NCBI GenBank assembly: GCA_032622095.1
Contig: CP136063.1
Coordinates: 31,498,987-31,562,986 of the forward strand
DNA from: Siphonodentalium dalli
Lineage: Eukaryota; Mollusca; Scaphopoda; Gadilida; Siphonodentaliidae
Length of the DNA: 64,000 bases
Direction of reading: 5' to 3'
Numbering within the stretch: the stretch's first letter is position 1; the number at the start of each line of letters is the position of its first letter. Of this stretch, positions 23,060 through 34,978 are shown piece after piece. Under the pieces are notes generated by a model. The model was given only the letters and a program-made list of their open reading frames with translations, did not search any database and was not told the origin of the DNA. The position numbers and the translations under genes are program-made.

Positions 23060-24333
23060 GACATTCCTCAATGTGATTGTTTCTTCAATAAACATTTAAA
23101 AAAAAAGTATAATGTTCCACTATTCGATTATCTTCCAAGCGGAAATTCCCCGAAGGTTAAACGTTTTTTTTCCGTTTCAGTTCTGTGCCGAGTTCATAGA
23201 GCTGTTCCATTTGAGTTTTCGTCAGATCTAAATTAAAGTATATTTGCTCACTGTCCGTTGTTTTACTATCCTTTTTATTGTATCTGATAGCATCACGAAT
23301 CATTTTGTCTCGAGTTTTTCATTCTTCAGGACTATCTCGATCGGTCTTTTTTGTTTGGAGACACGTTACCAAGTCTGTAAAAGGACAAGACATCGTTGTC
23401 CTCTCTTGTAATTCTTTGCTTATAATGTGCCAGTCCTGTTCTCTTGAATATTCTTCTGTGTGTGGCAATTGGCAATTCAGGTATATTTGCTATCACGATG
23501 TTGTGGTTCTTTTATTATGAAATTCCAGTTGGTTTTTTATATGCGTTTATGGGTGTTTTAAGTTTTTCTTCTATGATACTTTCTAGCATAGTCTGTTTGT
23601 CTTGTATTTCTGTTCGCTGCTGTTCAAATAATCGTTTGTTTTTCTCTTCGAAATCTTTGATCAGCTTTTCTGATTTTCTTTTTGATTCCACTAATTGCGT
23701 GTATGTTTCTCCCTGTTCAGAGCTGGTTCAGTAGTTTTTCTTCACATATATTTACTCTTTTTTCTAGTTTCAACATATTTGACTCTATTTTCTGTAATCT
23801 CTTGTCCATTTCTGAACTGTGTTTTTCCAATTTAGCGCTATATTTCTTTTCGAAGTCATGAATACGCTGATCCACTTTAATTTTGATACACGCATCAAAT
23901 TTGTCCATATTTGCTATTACTTTTTCCAGCAACTTTTCGATGTGTAAATCCAAATACCCATATCCTCAGAGCTTAATTGTTCTCGCAGTTTTGATTGTCC
24001 TTTCCTGCTTACATGTTCCATATCTGGTATCGATTCCTCTTTTGTTTCCCAGTTATTCTGTTTAGTGTCATCGTTTGTTTCCTGGTCACTGTGGCATTTA
24101 TTCTGTTTATCGTTTTTGTTATCTCTACATTTCTTGCACGGCCACAACATACTACTTGATGTATTTAGTATATCTGTTGAGTCCTCTGCATCTACCCCTT
24201 GACATCTGCAATGATAATGCTGTTTACAAAAGTCACAAACAATCCTGTGTTTCTTTATCTTGAATGTTTCGTTACAGGAATAAATGTTTTCTTGTCCTGT
24301 ATTCTGCAAATGTTTTCTTGTCTCTGCCAACAT
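23060..24333 (-). pseudogene. LINE ORF1 with PHD-like finger and coiled coil, frameshifted
   Basis: From the minus-strand start at 24333 (MLAETRKHLQ) a Cys/His cluster follows: SCNE, CDFCKQHYHCRC and PCKKC, spaced like a PHD finger. After an acidic and Lys/Gln-rich linker the frame ends at 23917, but a neighbouring frame (23953-23717) continues with a long coiled coil (KLEKHSSEMDKRLQKIESN). Further decayed pieces down to about 23060 include IANIPELP, DNDVLSFYRLG and KTRDKMIRDAIRYNKK. PHD plus coiled-coil plus RRM-like order is known from ORF1 proteins of several animal LINE clades. At least two frameshifts and several stops show that it is dead. Confidence 0.72.
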
Positions 24334-26060
24334 ATTTCACAAACTAATATGAAATTCGCCCTTGCTTAAGTTAGCCGTTGCTAGGCATCCACCATTGTTT
24401 CAGTCGCTGATTGAAATGTTCAACACCAGAAACTTAATATTCCGAGATCTTAACACAAAATACTTTCAAATTTCCAAAGATGTACTTTTTCATGTTCTTT
24501 TTTATCTTCGTGACTATAATGTCTTGATGTTATTCCATTGATTTTGTTTATTTTATGGTGTTTTTTACTTTATTTTCAAACAAGCTGGCTACTGTGATGT
24601 CAGTATTATTGACTATGGTCATGGGTTAACAAGTACAGACAACCAACCAATACAGGCAAGTATAGGCTAACACATACATGTAAGTAGGTTTCTGAAAAGG
24701 TAACACAGCTGTCCGCGTCAACGAAAATCACATCCATCCTTCCGAAATGACAATAACAAATACAAATGGAGCACCTTAAGGCCTTTATGTTTGTCAACAT
24801 AAGTATGGTGAAGTAAGTAATGGCTTACATCTTATCCATCATATAATTTTCCCATACAATGAAGAGGTACATAAATGTATGGATGTCAAGAGAAAGAGGA
24901 GAATGTCTGTTAAGCGGAATATTCGAGGCTAAATATATTGTCACCAAGGTCCCAATTTCTCGCAGACAAATTGATCCCCGTTCTAATGGCATGCATATTA
25001 AGGTGGAAGCTGGGACCTGGAACGTTTTAATGGAATTTTGAAAATAGTTTAAGAACGTATCACACAAAAACAAGATTTTACTTTATGCCAAAAGTAGAGT
25101 TTAGACATTTTTAGAAATTACTCCCAATGAGTTGACAAGATGACAAAATGTTTGGATAAGATCATCATCAGTTGCAGGTCGCTGACGCTATGATGTGGCC
25201 AATATGTTTATATGGAGTGGCAAATGTAATAATGGTGAGGTGAATTGGTATGCAAGAAGTGACTGTGATCACGAGTGTGGTTTATGAGTATACAGCGAGA
25301 GGCTGAATTGTCATGATGTCTATATGCACGTTTGGAGTGTATGAATTGACGTTTCCTGTCGCTATAATTCAAGGATATGTTAACCGATATAGAGATCATA
25401 TCAGAGTGTATCCACATTAATGGCAATTGGTATGAAATACGAAGGAAACGGTTTTCATGACAATTTATAGTTTATTGGTTAATATATGTTGATGCTAATG
25501 GGCCAGAGTAGCCACATAATATGATCACTCTTAGTTCCAGTTTCAACGTTCTGCCCATTTCCGTTCAAAAACATAGAGAGAATCCCAAAAGAAGTTTTCG
25601 GCAAAAATTCATACTCCATCCCTTAAAATGATTTGTCATGCCTCATAATGTACTGAGACAACAATAATATAACACTTAGTTGTTAGTTGATTGAGTAGCA
25701 TGTTTAATAACAAAGCGAGTCATAATTTGCAACCTTTTCGGAACAGCTTGGAATAATGTTCGGAATAAATGTGACAAATCTACTTTTTACCAAATTTGTT
25801 TGCCATTTTTCATGCCATATTGGGTAATTTGGTCTAACACAGCTCAGTGTCAAACATTTAAGATATATCAAAATAAAAAAACACATTTGATACCGAAGAT
25901 AGTTCCATTTTACTTGAAAAAATGGTGAACACCTGCAAAGTTATTTTTTTGACGATTTGATGCCAGGTTTGGGATTTAAACAAATCCCATAATTCTGCAA
26001 ATTTCAATGGGTAAAATAGAAAACAATTAATCAAGGTACATCAGAAATGGTACTGTTCAA
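24334..26060. other. Non-coding DNA
   Basis: Nothing supportable is seen. Small open frames here have no start context or family features. Confidence 0.4.
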
Positions 26061-26760
26061 TGTGTATAAGACAGAACAGTCAAAAATATTTACCAACCAC
26101 TGTTGAACCACAACTTATAAGCAGTTGCACGGCACGCTGGTGCAATATTTACCAGTCTGGCAGCCATTTACAGCCAAAGTGACAATTTTGATACCATTGA
26201 GTCGGAATATCCATAAGAAATAGAATGCATCACTTACATTGTAGTCTTTTCAATTTATTGATGAAATATGACTATAATAATCCTAATGGTGATATTTTGT
26301 GTGAATGTTATACCGCGTAATGTAAACTCGATTTTTTGAATGACCGGAAGTGGAGGGGACCCACTAATGGCATATTTTATTTCCCCGATGGGTAGAGCTA
26401 AATACAAAATAAAGTGAAATATTTCAACCAGTTCCAAACAGCAGACACTTATCTTAAAGACATCAATACAAAAACGTTATATTTTCCACTTCCGGTCACC
26501 ATTTTGTGTGCTACCTTGGGCAGTGACTTTCAATTTTGGCATAAAAATGGGGCGTTATGTCTTAGCTTCACAGGAATGTAAACATATGTATACATATGAC
26601 AATATATTATCACTATAATTGCATCAAATTGCAACAAACGGACTTAGCGGAAAATGGCAGTCATATTGGACGCCATCTTGAATTACAAAAAAAATGCTCA
26701 AAGCGGATTTTAGCCGATTTTGGATATGTTATAGAGGATATCGTCCTCTTCAAAATGATA
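26061..26760. repeat. Dispersed repeat, copy related to 59040-59620
   Basis: Shared blocks in the same order at both places include a GACAATTTTGAT..ATTGAGT word, AATGGTGATATTTTGTGTGA (against AATGGTGATTTTTGGTGAAA), GACCGGAAG, ATATTTTATT, TTTTCCACTTCC, TATACATATGACAA and TTGCATCAAA. It includes GACGCCATCTTGAATTAC and is non-coding. The two copies are clearly diverged. Confidence 0.65.
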
Positions 26761-27579
26761 TATAAACCAACTTAGTTCGATTTTATTCTAGGTTGGCCCT
26801 AAATTTTGGGTTTATCGACCAGACTATTACACGCTATAACATGTTTCCTCAGTTCTGGTTTCTGAGATGACCCAAGAAGAGTCATGTGGGTATATCATGG
26901 TTGTTTGGTTTTAACATTACTCTTCAAACTGGGATGAACAGTTGTATTTCGACATGTTTTCGATAAACAATTTGGTTCAAACAATATATCACATAGCAAA
27001 TATCAAATAATCTGAAATGTGTTCTACCATGTACTCTGTAGAATGCTCAAAGTGATTATGTGACTAGATCATGTTACTATATATTATGAAAATGAATGTT
27101 AATAAAAACTTTGGCACTCTGCCTATCCCTAGAAATGTGATTATGTTGACACATTTCTTGAATAATGACACTTATATGATAAATTCAAATAGTATCGTTA
27201 TCTTCACTGTGCACTTTTCTATTAAAATCTCGCGCAATAAACTATGACAGACGGTTCTCAGACAGTTGTCGCAAACTCAGTCCAACTCCTGTATTTTGAA
27301 TTGTTCTTATACAATATTGAACTTTTATGGCATGGCTCATATGTCGTTGTAATGTTCATTTGATGAATTCAACGATCAACCAAGTGTTGTTTTTTTAATT
27401 TTCTCAAATTTAGGGGGTGGGTGTCCAAAACTGACCGGAGAAAAATCCTGAAATGGAAAAAAAGGGTGGGTGCCCGAAATTACCTGGAAAACAGGCCGGA
27501 AACGGAAGAAATTGGGTGCTTGGTCCCCATAGGTCGGAAAAAAATTAAATGATCATACGTGCCTGGAAAGTTTTTTCTT
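26761..27579. other. Non-coding DNA
   Basis: No gene is seen. A short G-rich tandem-like stretch near 27410-27540 repeats GGGTGGGTG and CCGGAAA words. Confidence 0.35.
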
Positions 27580-28086
27580 ATGTGTAGTCAGGCGATCAAA
27601 CTGAGCAAATGCTTTCTGGCAGATATCACATTAATATGGTCGATCATCTTATAAATGTGTACTCAGGCAAACAAACTAAGTGGCGGTAAATGCTATATGA
27701 CAGACATCACATTGATACGGGCTAACAATCGTGTGGATCATCTTATGTGTGGTCAGGCGAACAAACTAAGTAAATGCTTTATGACAGACATCACATTGAT
27801 ACGGGCGATCACCCATGTGGAACCTCACACGTTTCGTCATATAACTCACATTGAAATATGCCGCCTGTGTGAATCCCTCTATGCATATCCAGAGTACCCA
27901 ACTGCGTAAATGATTTCTCGCACACATCACATTGATACGGGAAATCCCCGGTGTGGATCATCTTATGTGTCATCAGGCTACTCGACTCAGTGTGGATCCT
28001 CTTATGTATAATCAGGTAACACGACCGAGTAAATGATTTCTCGCACACATCTCAATGATACGGACGATCCCCGGTGTGGATCCTCG
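27580..28086 (-). pseudogene. 3' finger remnants of zinc-finger gene B, beyond the transposon
   Basis: The minus strand carries degenerate C2H2 fingers: one clean unit ([19 protein letters not shown]), one with its first half deleted (SFTRSCYLIIHKRIHTE then SSSLMTHK), and remnants with lost Cys or His codons down to about 27580. They are collinear with gene B, from which they are separated by the 862-bp element at 28089-28950. Confidence 0.8.
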
Positions 28087-28088
28087 TA

Positions 28089-28950
28089 GGGGAGACCCGG
28101 GCAAAGCGGATCACGTAAGGTTTTCTTGTACACAATGCAACCGGCAATCAGAAATATTAGCACTGTCAGTTTCTAACCATGATGGCATAACATTTGACGT
28201 ATGATGCATTCAGATGCATCTATTGGTTTGGTTGCTATGGTGATTTTTAATTTTGATCCGCTTTGCCCGACAGTCGGGCAAATCGGATCACCACATCGGG
28301 CAAAGCGGATCAGCAAACGAATCCTTCTGAAAATGCAATGCTACTCAACTAATCGTATACTTTTCAGTTTTATTTATGACAATTATACATATTTATTGCA
28401 AATAATTAAAATCGCGTTTTTTCAAACGTTCAAATTTTTCAATTATGGACATGCTCCGACAAGGCACGAGTTTTGTCGACCCGTCTTAATAAAATAGTCC
28501 AAATTCACATAATCTACGCATGTGTACCGGAAGTTAGTCATTATGAATGATCCGCTTTGCCCGATCTGCTTTGCCCACAGCACATCTTTTTACAGTCCGG
28601 GGCATTACGCGGGTGTCCTATCGAATTTAGCAAATTGAGATATTGTCTTATTCCACACATGTATTGCCTAAGACACCGACAACATTTATTCGGGTAGATG
28701 GTATGTGATCATCGACCTGCGCAATAGATATGCGCAACGCACAATAATTATAAATTTGGTAAAATCGTAAAATTTTCTACTGGGCTACAAAATTTTACTA
28801 TACCTTGTTCTCTGTGGACATGTATAAAAACTAACCCAACACGAAATTACTTTATTCTAAAATACGAATAGACAAGGAATAATTTGATAGTATTGAAATA
28901 ATAAAGGTGATCGGCTTTGCCCGGGCGATCCGCTTTGCCCGGGTCTCCCC
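28089..28950. mobile_element. 862-bp TA-flanked transposon in zinc-finger gene B
   Basis: Perfect 24-bp terminal inverted repeats start GGGGAGACCCGGGCAAAGCG (28089-28112; complement 28927-28950), with TA immediately outside both ends (28087-28088, 28951-28952). The motif GGGCAAAGCGGATCA or a near match occurs about eight times, at both ends and internally (28254-28269, 28275-28290, 28298-28312, 28548-28576, 28912-28926). These could be binding sites for its transposase. No transposase frame is present, so it is non-autonomous. Removing it rejoins two parts of a finger array. TA targeting fits Tc1/mariner/pogo-type elements, but the terminus is not one I can name. Confidence 0.9.
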
Positions 28951-28952
28951 TA

Positions 28953-29172
28953 TGTCTCGTCAGGTGACTCGATCGAGTAAATGATTTCTCGCACACATCA
29001 CATTGGTATGGGCGTTCTCCAGTGTGTATCATATTATGTCTGGTCAGGTCACTCGACTCAGTAAATGATTTCTCGCACACATCACATTGATAAGGGCGAT
29101 CCCCCGTGTGGATCTTCATATATGTTGCTTCAGGTTACCCGACGGCGTAAATTATTTCTCGCACATATAACT
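28953..29172 (-). pseudogene. Decayed fingers following gene B
   Basis: After the TAA that closes gene B (29171-29173), one finger has lost its first half and contains stops (CEK then a stop, then FTPSGNLKQH). Two clean fingers follow (SFTESSDLTRHNMIH and [11 protein letters not shown]) up to the transposon insertion point. This shows that the array once continued in frame. Confidence 0.8.
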
Positions 29173-29173
29173 T

Positions 29174-29976
29174 TAATACGGCCGATCCCCGGTGTGTATC
29201 CTATTATGTCTCGTCAGGTGACTCGACTGAATAAATGATTTCTCGCACACATCACACTGATACGGGCGATCCCCGGTGTGGATCATCTTATGTCTCGCCC
29301 GGGTACTCGACTCAATAAATGATTTCTCGCAAACATCACACTGATACGGGCGGTCACCCGTGTGAATCCTCTTATGTTTCGTCAGGTGACTGGACCGAGT
29401 AAACGATTTCTCGCACACACCACATTGATGTGGGCGATCCCCTGTGTGGATCATCTTATGATTAGTCAGGTGACCCGACTGAGTAAATGATTTCTCGCAC
29501 ACATCACATTGAAACGGGCGATCCCCGGTGTGGATCCTCCTATGTATTGTCAGGTTACCCAGGTCACCAAATGCTTTCTCGCACACATCGCATTCATATA
29601 GGCGATCCCCAGCATGGACAATCGCCAGGTTACTCGACACAGTAAATGATTTCTCACATATATCACATTGATATGGACGATCTCCTGTATGGGTCCTATT
29701 GTGTCTCGCCAGGTCACCCGACTGAGTAAATGATTTATCGCACACATCACATTGATACGGGCGATCCCCCGCGTGGATCATCATATGTGTCGTCAGGGGA
29801 CCCAGCTGAGTAAATGATTTTTCGCACTCCCCACACTGATACGAACCCTTATGCTTTGTCTTACTGTGCAAACTGATTAACGGCTCTGAGTTCACGGCCA
29901 TCTGTGACGTATTTATCGGCGTGTGTTTATCATCTTCAGTCTTCGTTGTTGATGGATCCACCTCCCCATACATCAT
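29174..29976 (-). CDS. C2H2 zinc-finger protein B, 8 fingers
   Basis: ATG-ATG start, giving a 267-residue product. Residues 1-48 are an acidic/polar leader (MMYGEVDPSTTKTEDDKHTP) shared with genes A and C, followed by eight fingers with TGDRPY linkers. Nuclear DNA binding is inferred from the fold. Three fingers are unusual. Finger 3 has a 9-base in-frame deletion and keeps only one zinc-binding His (SSNLAIVH). Finger 7 has Arg in place of the core helix Leu (SSTRARH). Finger 4 has AFGDLGNL. The frame ends at TAA right after a linker, beyond which fingers continue as remnants and are cut by a transposon. It may encode a shortened protein or be a pseudogene. It lies head-to-head with gene C, about 5 kb away. 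Confidence 0.8.
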
Positions 29977-29984
29977 GAGTTAAC

Positions 29985-30240
29985 CTGTTAGACCTGTTAA
30001 CTGTATCTGTAAAGTTTATGTACGGAATAAAATGATCACTCGGCGTACATGAGATTACTCGACTAAAGCTAACATAAATCTCACGAAAGCGTTACATTTA
30101 TCGAACAGACAATCGATACAGTTAAGTTAAGACACCATCAGATGAAAATTAAAATATTTCTTTTCAGAAAAAAGGTGTTTGAATAAGCGGTCTTAAGCAG
30201 CGGGTGCGGAATAGAACAATGTCGCAATACATAGTTTAAA
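29985..30240 (-). promoter_or_regulatory. Family-shared 5' flank of zinc-finger gene B
   Basis: Read on the minus strand it contains AAACTATGTATTGCGACA, GTTCTATTCC, 'TTAAGACCGCTTATT', 'AACTGTATCGATTGTC' and 'TTCGTGAGATTT'. These match the flank of gene C at 34766-34960 nearly word for word, and the flanks of A1 and A2 more distantly. It is likely the promoter or 5' UTR. Confidence 0.6.
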
Positions 30241-30354
30241 AAAGTACAGCACGTGACAAGCTTTCTCAGGATGGCGTGAGTTAAATCTATCGAAAAGTGT
30301 ACAGAATACAATGTCAGATTAAAATACCCCCATACTGCATGAGCATCCGCGTAT

Positions 30355-31125
30355 ATGATACTGAGCATTCATGCATGTTACTGATGATTCAGGGTGTTGA
30401 TAATTAAGTTTTAACATGGATTCATGGATGCTATTGAGCTTTCACGCATGCTATTGAGCATTTGGGTGTTTATAAGTCAAGATGGAGTATCTCTTTAAAT
30501 AACAAACATGAAAGAGTTGCGTGGGTATAAAATAATAAACATAAAATGAAGACCCCTGTCCTGGTAGGCTTCTATCAAATAATATTTGATTTCGAATATT
30601 TTATTGGGACTGTAGCTAATGTTACTCAAGGGGTATAAAGAAACTACAGTTTTGTTCCTTTTTTAATTGGAGGACCGTTAATCAAGAATAGGATGGGGTT
30701 CATTGTTACAATTGACGCGCTATGTGATGGAACACATCACCAATCACCAACCACATGGCATGCCTCCTAACAGAGAATTCGTGAGTGTGAATATGACCTC
30801 TCCAGTTTTTCGGCCATAAGGTTTACATAATCCACGCCAAATTAATTGTGATTGTAGTGTCATGTTCACACTTGATAACCGCCAATCAATACAAAGTAAA
30901 AAATGTATGAATTTATACTGGTCACATGTCAAATATTTTGACCGCAATTCCGGTGCTCGACATGAGTCGCTACTCGCAACTAAAATTAGTGCTGAACCTT
31001 TCTGCCACCATGCGTTAGGAATACCACGAAGGCTCAGTATCATCCATGAATCCATGTTAAATTTTTAATTATAATGTTCAGTAACACGCGTGAATTTCCA
31101 GTAACATGCGTGAGTGCTCAGTATC
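30355..31125. repeat. Inverted-repeat element with CATGAATG/CATGCGTG arms
   Basis: Arms at about 30355-30445 and 31030-31125 are inverted copies rich in ATACTGAGCATTCATGCATG-like words and ending in AACATGGATTCATGGATG. TACCCC lies just outside the left arm and its complement-like TACCCC context outside the right. The interior contains one end of family-A MITE (30477-30603), so the elements are nested. Confidence 0.65.
30477..30603 (-). mobile_element. Right end of a family-A MITE, fragment
   Basis: AAGATGGAGTATCTCTTTA through ATTTCGAATATT matches the complement of the right terminal repeat of the 528-bp element at 7791-8318. Its matching left end lies 3.8 kb away at 34442-34613 in the same (minus) orientation. 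Confidence 0.75.
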
Positions 31126-33953
31126 ATGAATGAACACATGTTGACATTTCAATTACAAATACCCCAGTCCTTGATGTGTTATTTCGTGTTATGCCTAAGT
31201 GTGTAGCACTGTTGGCTGATTGTAGTGGATTGTTGTTAAGGGTCCATGTGTGAGAAATATTGGAGCCGATACTAAGAATGTAGGATTTTTGTTCACTAAT
31301 GAGATATCTGTATCTATTAGCATAGTCTGCATTTCGTGGGGGGTCTGACGTGATGAGGGTTACGTCATTAGCAATTGTTCATGTACCACAGTAAATACCT
31401 CCGAGTGAAGACCCCAGTTGGTAATCTTCCATTGTTGCCGGCAGACCATTGACGAACACCTTGTAGGCAGCAGGAGAACATATAATGTCTCGGACATGGA
31501 ATTTATCCTAGTAAGGGAATTTTAGCAGACGGAATTGCAGTGGAGACAACTGGTAGCTGTCAGCGGTGAATTATTAATTGGTTTTCTCTACACAGAGATA
31601 GCTGTCCTATTTATAGAAAATCAACACTTTTCGGCTTCTCGCATTCTGATTGGTCAATGTCGAGTATAAAAGAGATATGTTTTTTGGAACTCTGGTTAGA
31701 AGTCTTCGGACTTCTCACCTGTCAAGACCAAGAGCTGAAATGAAGAGGCATCCCTAGGTGAATTGGTCATGGAGCACACGATCAGCCATTGGTAGCCCTT
31801 ACTATCTCCTAGCAGAAGATTGCCAAGTGGTCGCAGGTGTCTTTTGAAGAAAGACCAGTGGTAGCCTGGCGATATAGTGGGAATCACAGGTATTTGGTGA
31901 CCAATGTGTGCTTCTATGGCGTTTTCATTTGGGTCATGCAGATCGAAGATTCACAAGAATAGCTCAAGTCATTTTGCAAGAACATACAAAGCACAGAGAT
32001 AGGTGAGCATTCATTTCTCTACTAGACCTAGTAATTGGCGGCCAAATAGTGTGTGCCAAGTGAGCGATTCTCATTTTGGTATCCCCTTGATTGGTAATTT
32101 AAATTTGATTGGCGCTCTTTAATGGCGACCTCTCAGTTGGACTCCTTCATTCATTAGCGATTGTGGCTTGATAATTTTAATAGCTTTTTAAACTCCGATT
32201 GTCACTCCAACCTTGGACTGATGTGGGCAGCCGCCGAAGCAGACGATAGGGATGAGAAGAGGTATCCCTCAGATAATTCACGGTCAGCCAAATACATTGG
32301 TAGCCATAACTATCGATTGCGATATGTTGGCAATCCCAGGTATTTGATGACCAATGTGAACACCCGTTGGCGCATCTTAATGTGGCGTACCTTGAAACAT
32401 AAAAAGGATTCACTGAGATTGGTCATACTTGGATGGCCTCCCACTCGTTGGACAACCTCCACAACCAGAGAAGTACATGGGAAGACCAGAGAGTTCGTAA
32501 AGAATGATAAGGCGATGGACTGGTTGTGGTTGGTATGTCCTGTGTGCGAACCAATCTTGCATGCTCAATGTTCATTCTGTATGGGATGACGTTTGCATAG
32601 ATATCTAAGTGGATGGCTGCCCACAACTGCCCTGGTGGTTGGACGAACATTGGGTGTCAAGAAAGTTGGCATACCAGAGGCGCTGAAGTTGGGCGCCCTC
32701 ACAGTGACACCACATGGTTTAACACTGAGGGCTTCCCACGTCATTTAAACCGGCTACATTAATTGTAGAAGACTTTTTGGTGAAGTTGACATCCCTGATT
32801 CCGGGTTGGCATCTCAGATGGAGCTCTTGTTTGGGGTCGACTATCAGTGGCGGACCAGGCAGATATTTTTGGATGACCAGTAATGATGGTAACCAGAAAG
32901 GTATACCTCTTGATTTTTGGGACACCCTGCCTGATGGTCGACCACCCTGGGTTGAGTGACCGGACCGAATATCAGTCAAAGACTCAGTCGCAGATGGCAG
33001 GCACCCAACCCCGTGAGCAACTCATGATATGCTAACCCTCGGAATCGTATTCTTACCTGACATGTGCAGTGATATTAACGAAGACAATGCCGAATTATAC
33101 CACTTGGTTGACGGGCCATACCGGAGAATGGAGAAATGGAGAAATGGAGAAACTGCGGCATGGTAACGTCTCCAGATGTGTGCCTTTTGTTTGACAAAGA
33201 TGTGAAAGCGAATAATCATGCCGTAATGCCTCGGCCTTGTGGTTTTGATGGTGGGATCTGGAGCTAATAAATCTAGGGCCAAGTGGGAAAGCGGTTTCTC
33301 CCCTTAGAATGTGACAGAGCTGAGACTAGGGCCAAGACGGGAAATGTAGTTTCTCTCACTAGTGGTCCCACTGTCAAAACCTATGAGAATACAAATCTTT
33401 CGTCAAACAAACATTGGCGTCGCAGATTCCTTCCCTTGATGTACACACCTGGGTCTGATGGAAATTTACAAAGTCGAGGGTCCTAACCTATAGATCATGA
33501 TTTATCAATGATGGTATTCGTACTATACAACGCCATGGGCCACTTCAGGCTGGCGAATGCAGCAATTGTTGACTGACCTGACTGGGTTCTGCCCCTTAAA
33601 CTATCAGTAGACGGCACAGCCGCCCATCAAGATTGTTACGTTTTATTGCACATCATACTCAGTCATGGAACATAGCAGGTTGACGGAACATTTCTTTTTC
33701 CCGGAAGTTAACGTCAAAGGGGACGCCATTTCCGGTTTTGAAGGTCCAAATTGAGTTCTCGGGTGGCATGAAAATTGGCAGGGATCTCAGCAAAGAATAT
33801 GAGGGGGCTCCAAAGGATTAAATGTTCTTCGGCGTGCATGGGGAACCGAAGATACCTATTTTGAAGGCACACTACCATTTGTTAGAATAATTAGTTTTCG
33901 GCTCGTGACGTTGGACATGTAATGCAGTTGCGATGAATTTGGGGAATTGGTGG
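31126..33953. other. Old retroelement-like debris, internally repeated
   Basis: No intact gene is present. Two minus-strand pieces share a pattern: GDSKGYQWLIVCSMTNSPRD (about 31770-31830) and IDSYGYQCIWLTVNYLRD (about 32255-32310). On the plus strand both are followed by GGTATTTGRTGACCAATGTG, so this is a diverged direct repeat with a period near 450 bp. The GYQ-I-L-V pattern weakly recalls retroviral-type integrase cores. Other frames (for example VIQKYLPGPPLIVDPKQEL near 32870) are unassigned. Confidence 0.35.
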
Positions 33954-34436
33954 TTACGTGGTCCGTATTTGAACCCCCGTGCGCGTTACAATACCACACT
34001 GTCGGACGCCTTGTTTTTGTTTTGGAAAACGGAGGGATTCCTCCAGACACCATCTGACAGTAGATAATGTTTCGGTGTACCAGTTACGGAACAACATCCA
34101 GTTATCGCATCTGACCCATGTCTTTGCCAGCTCCCGAAAGAGTCCAGAATGCCATACTACGTCGAAGGCTTTCTTAGCATCCATAAAAATCAATGTAGAT
34201 CGGTTTCTTCGTTTATCGGGCTCCATTTATTAGTTCAGTTACCAGGCGTGCAGCAGTAGTTGGGGATTCTTTTTCAGTGAAGCCTTTTTGAAGAGGACGT
34301 TTGTATGCTTGTATGTTGTCCTGGTTTCTGTTGAGGTGTTTTTTCCACAATTTTTCCGATGATGCTTGTTATTGTTATCTTCCTGTACGAGTTGGGGTCG
34401 TTCTGCGGCTTGCGTCCCTTCTTGTAAATAGGGCAC
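33954..34436 (-). pseudogene. LINE reverse-transcriptase fragment
   Basis: The minus strand reads, across frames, PIYKKG, YRKITITSIIGKIVE, then FMDAKKAFDVVWHSGLFREL, RNWYTETLSTVRW and FPKQKQGVRQCGIV. These correspond to reverse-transcriptase motifs 1, A (catalytic Asp in MDAKKAFD) and B (QGVRQG, here with Cys for Gly). The YADD box is absent and frames are broken by stops. The fragment abuts the family-A MITE end at 34442. It is a dead non-LTR retrotransposon; the clade is not determined. Confidence 0.75.
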
Positions 34437-34441
34437 ACGAG

Positions 34442-34613
34442 ACTATTGTTCGTTAGCTAAACATCTACACCTTTTTAGACTAGAAAATATTCGAAATAAC
34501 ATTAACATTAATCGATAGAAGCATTTCTGGACAGGAGTCTTCGATTCAGGTCTAATATTTTATACCCCGGTAACTATATAAAACATGTTTACAAAGAGAT
34601 AATCCACATTTAA
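34442..34613 (-). mobile_element. Left end of a family-A MITE, fragment
   Basis: The complement of 34442-34613 matches the first 170 bp of the element at 7791-8318, including GTGGATTATCTCTTTGTAAA, GAAGACTCCTGTCC and CTAACGAACAATAGT. With 30477-30603 it could be one element split or filled by 3.8 kb, or two independent copies. Confidence 0.78.
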
Positions 34614-34765
34614 CGTAACCCAGTAAAAGCTTGGCGAACAAATTGCCACGTGAATATTGTCGATTGTGTCAATTCTCTCATCATAAACCTGTTATTGTCA
34701 AGAAAACTGTGTACTCTAATCGTCTACTGGGCTGTAAATATTTCAAGTGCAATTACTTTTTGTTT

Positions 34766-34978
34766 GTAAACTATGTATTGCGACATCGTTCTATTCCCCA
34801 CCCCACTGGTTAAGACCACTTATTTAAACACCCTTTTCTGGACAGAAATATTTTTTCTTTTCATCTTAACTGTATCGATTGTCGGTTCGATAATTTTAAC
34901 TCTTTCGTGAGATTTCCTGTTAGCTTTTGTCAGGTAATCTCATGTAAGCATATATATGGGCAGGTGAAGCCATCAACA
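34766..34978 (+). promoter_or_regulatory. Family-shared 5' flank of zinc-finger gene C
   Basis: It contains AAACTATGTATTGCGACA, GTTCTATTCC, 'TTAAGACCACTTATTTAAA', 'CCCTTTTCTGGACA' and AACTGTATCGATTGTC, shared with gene B in mirror orientation and with A1/A2. Just before the coding part, ATATATATGGGCAG lies where gene B has its ATG-ATG start, so gene C has lost that start or uses a splice site. Confidence 0.6.
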
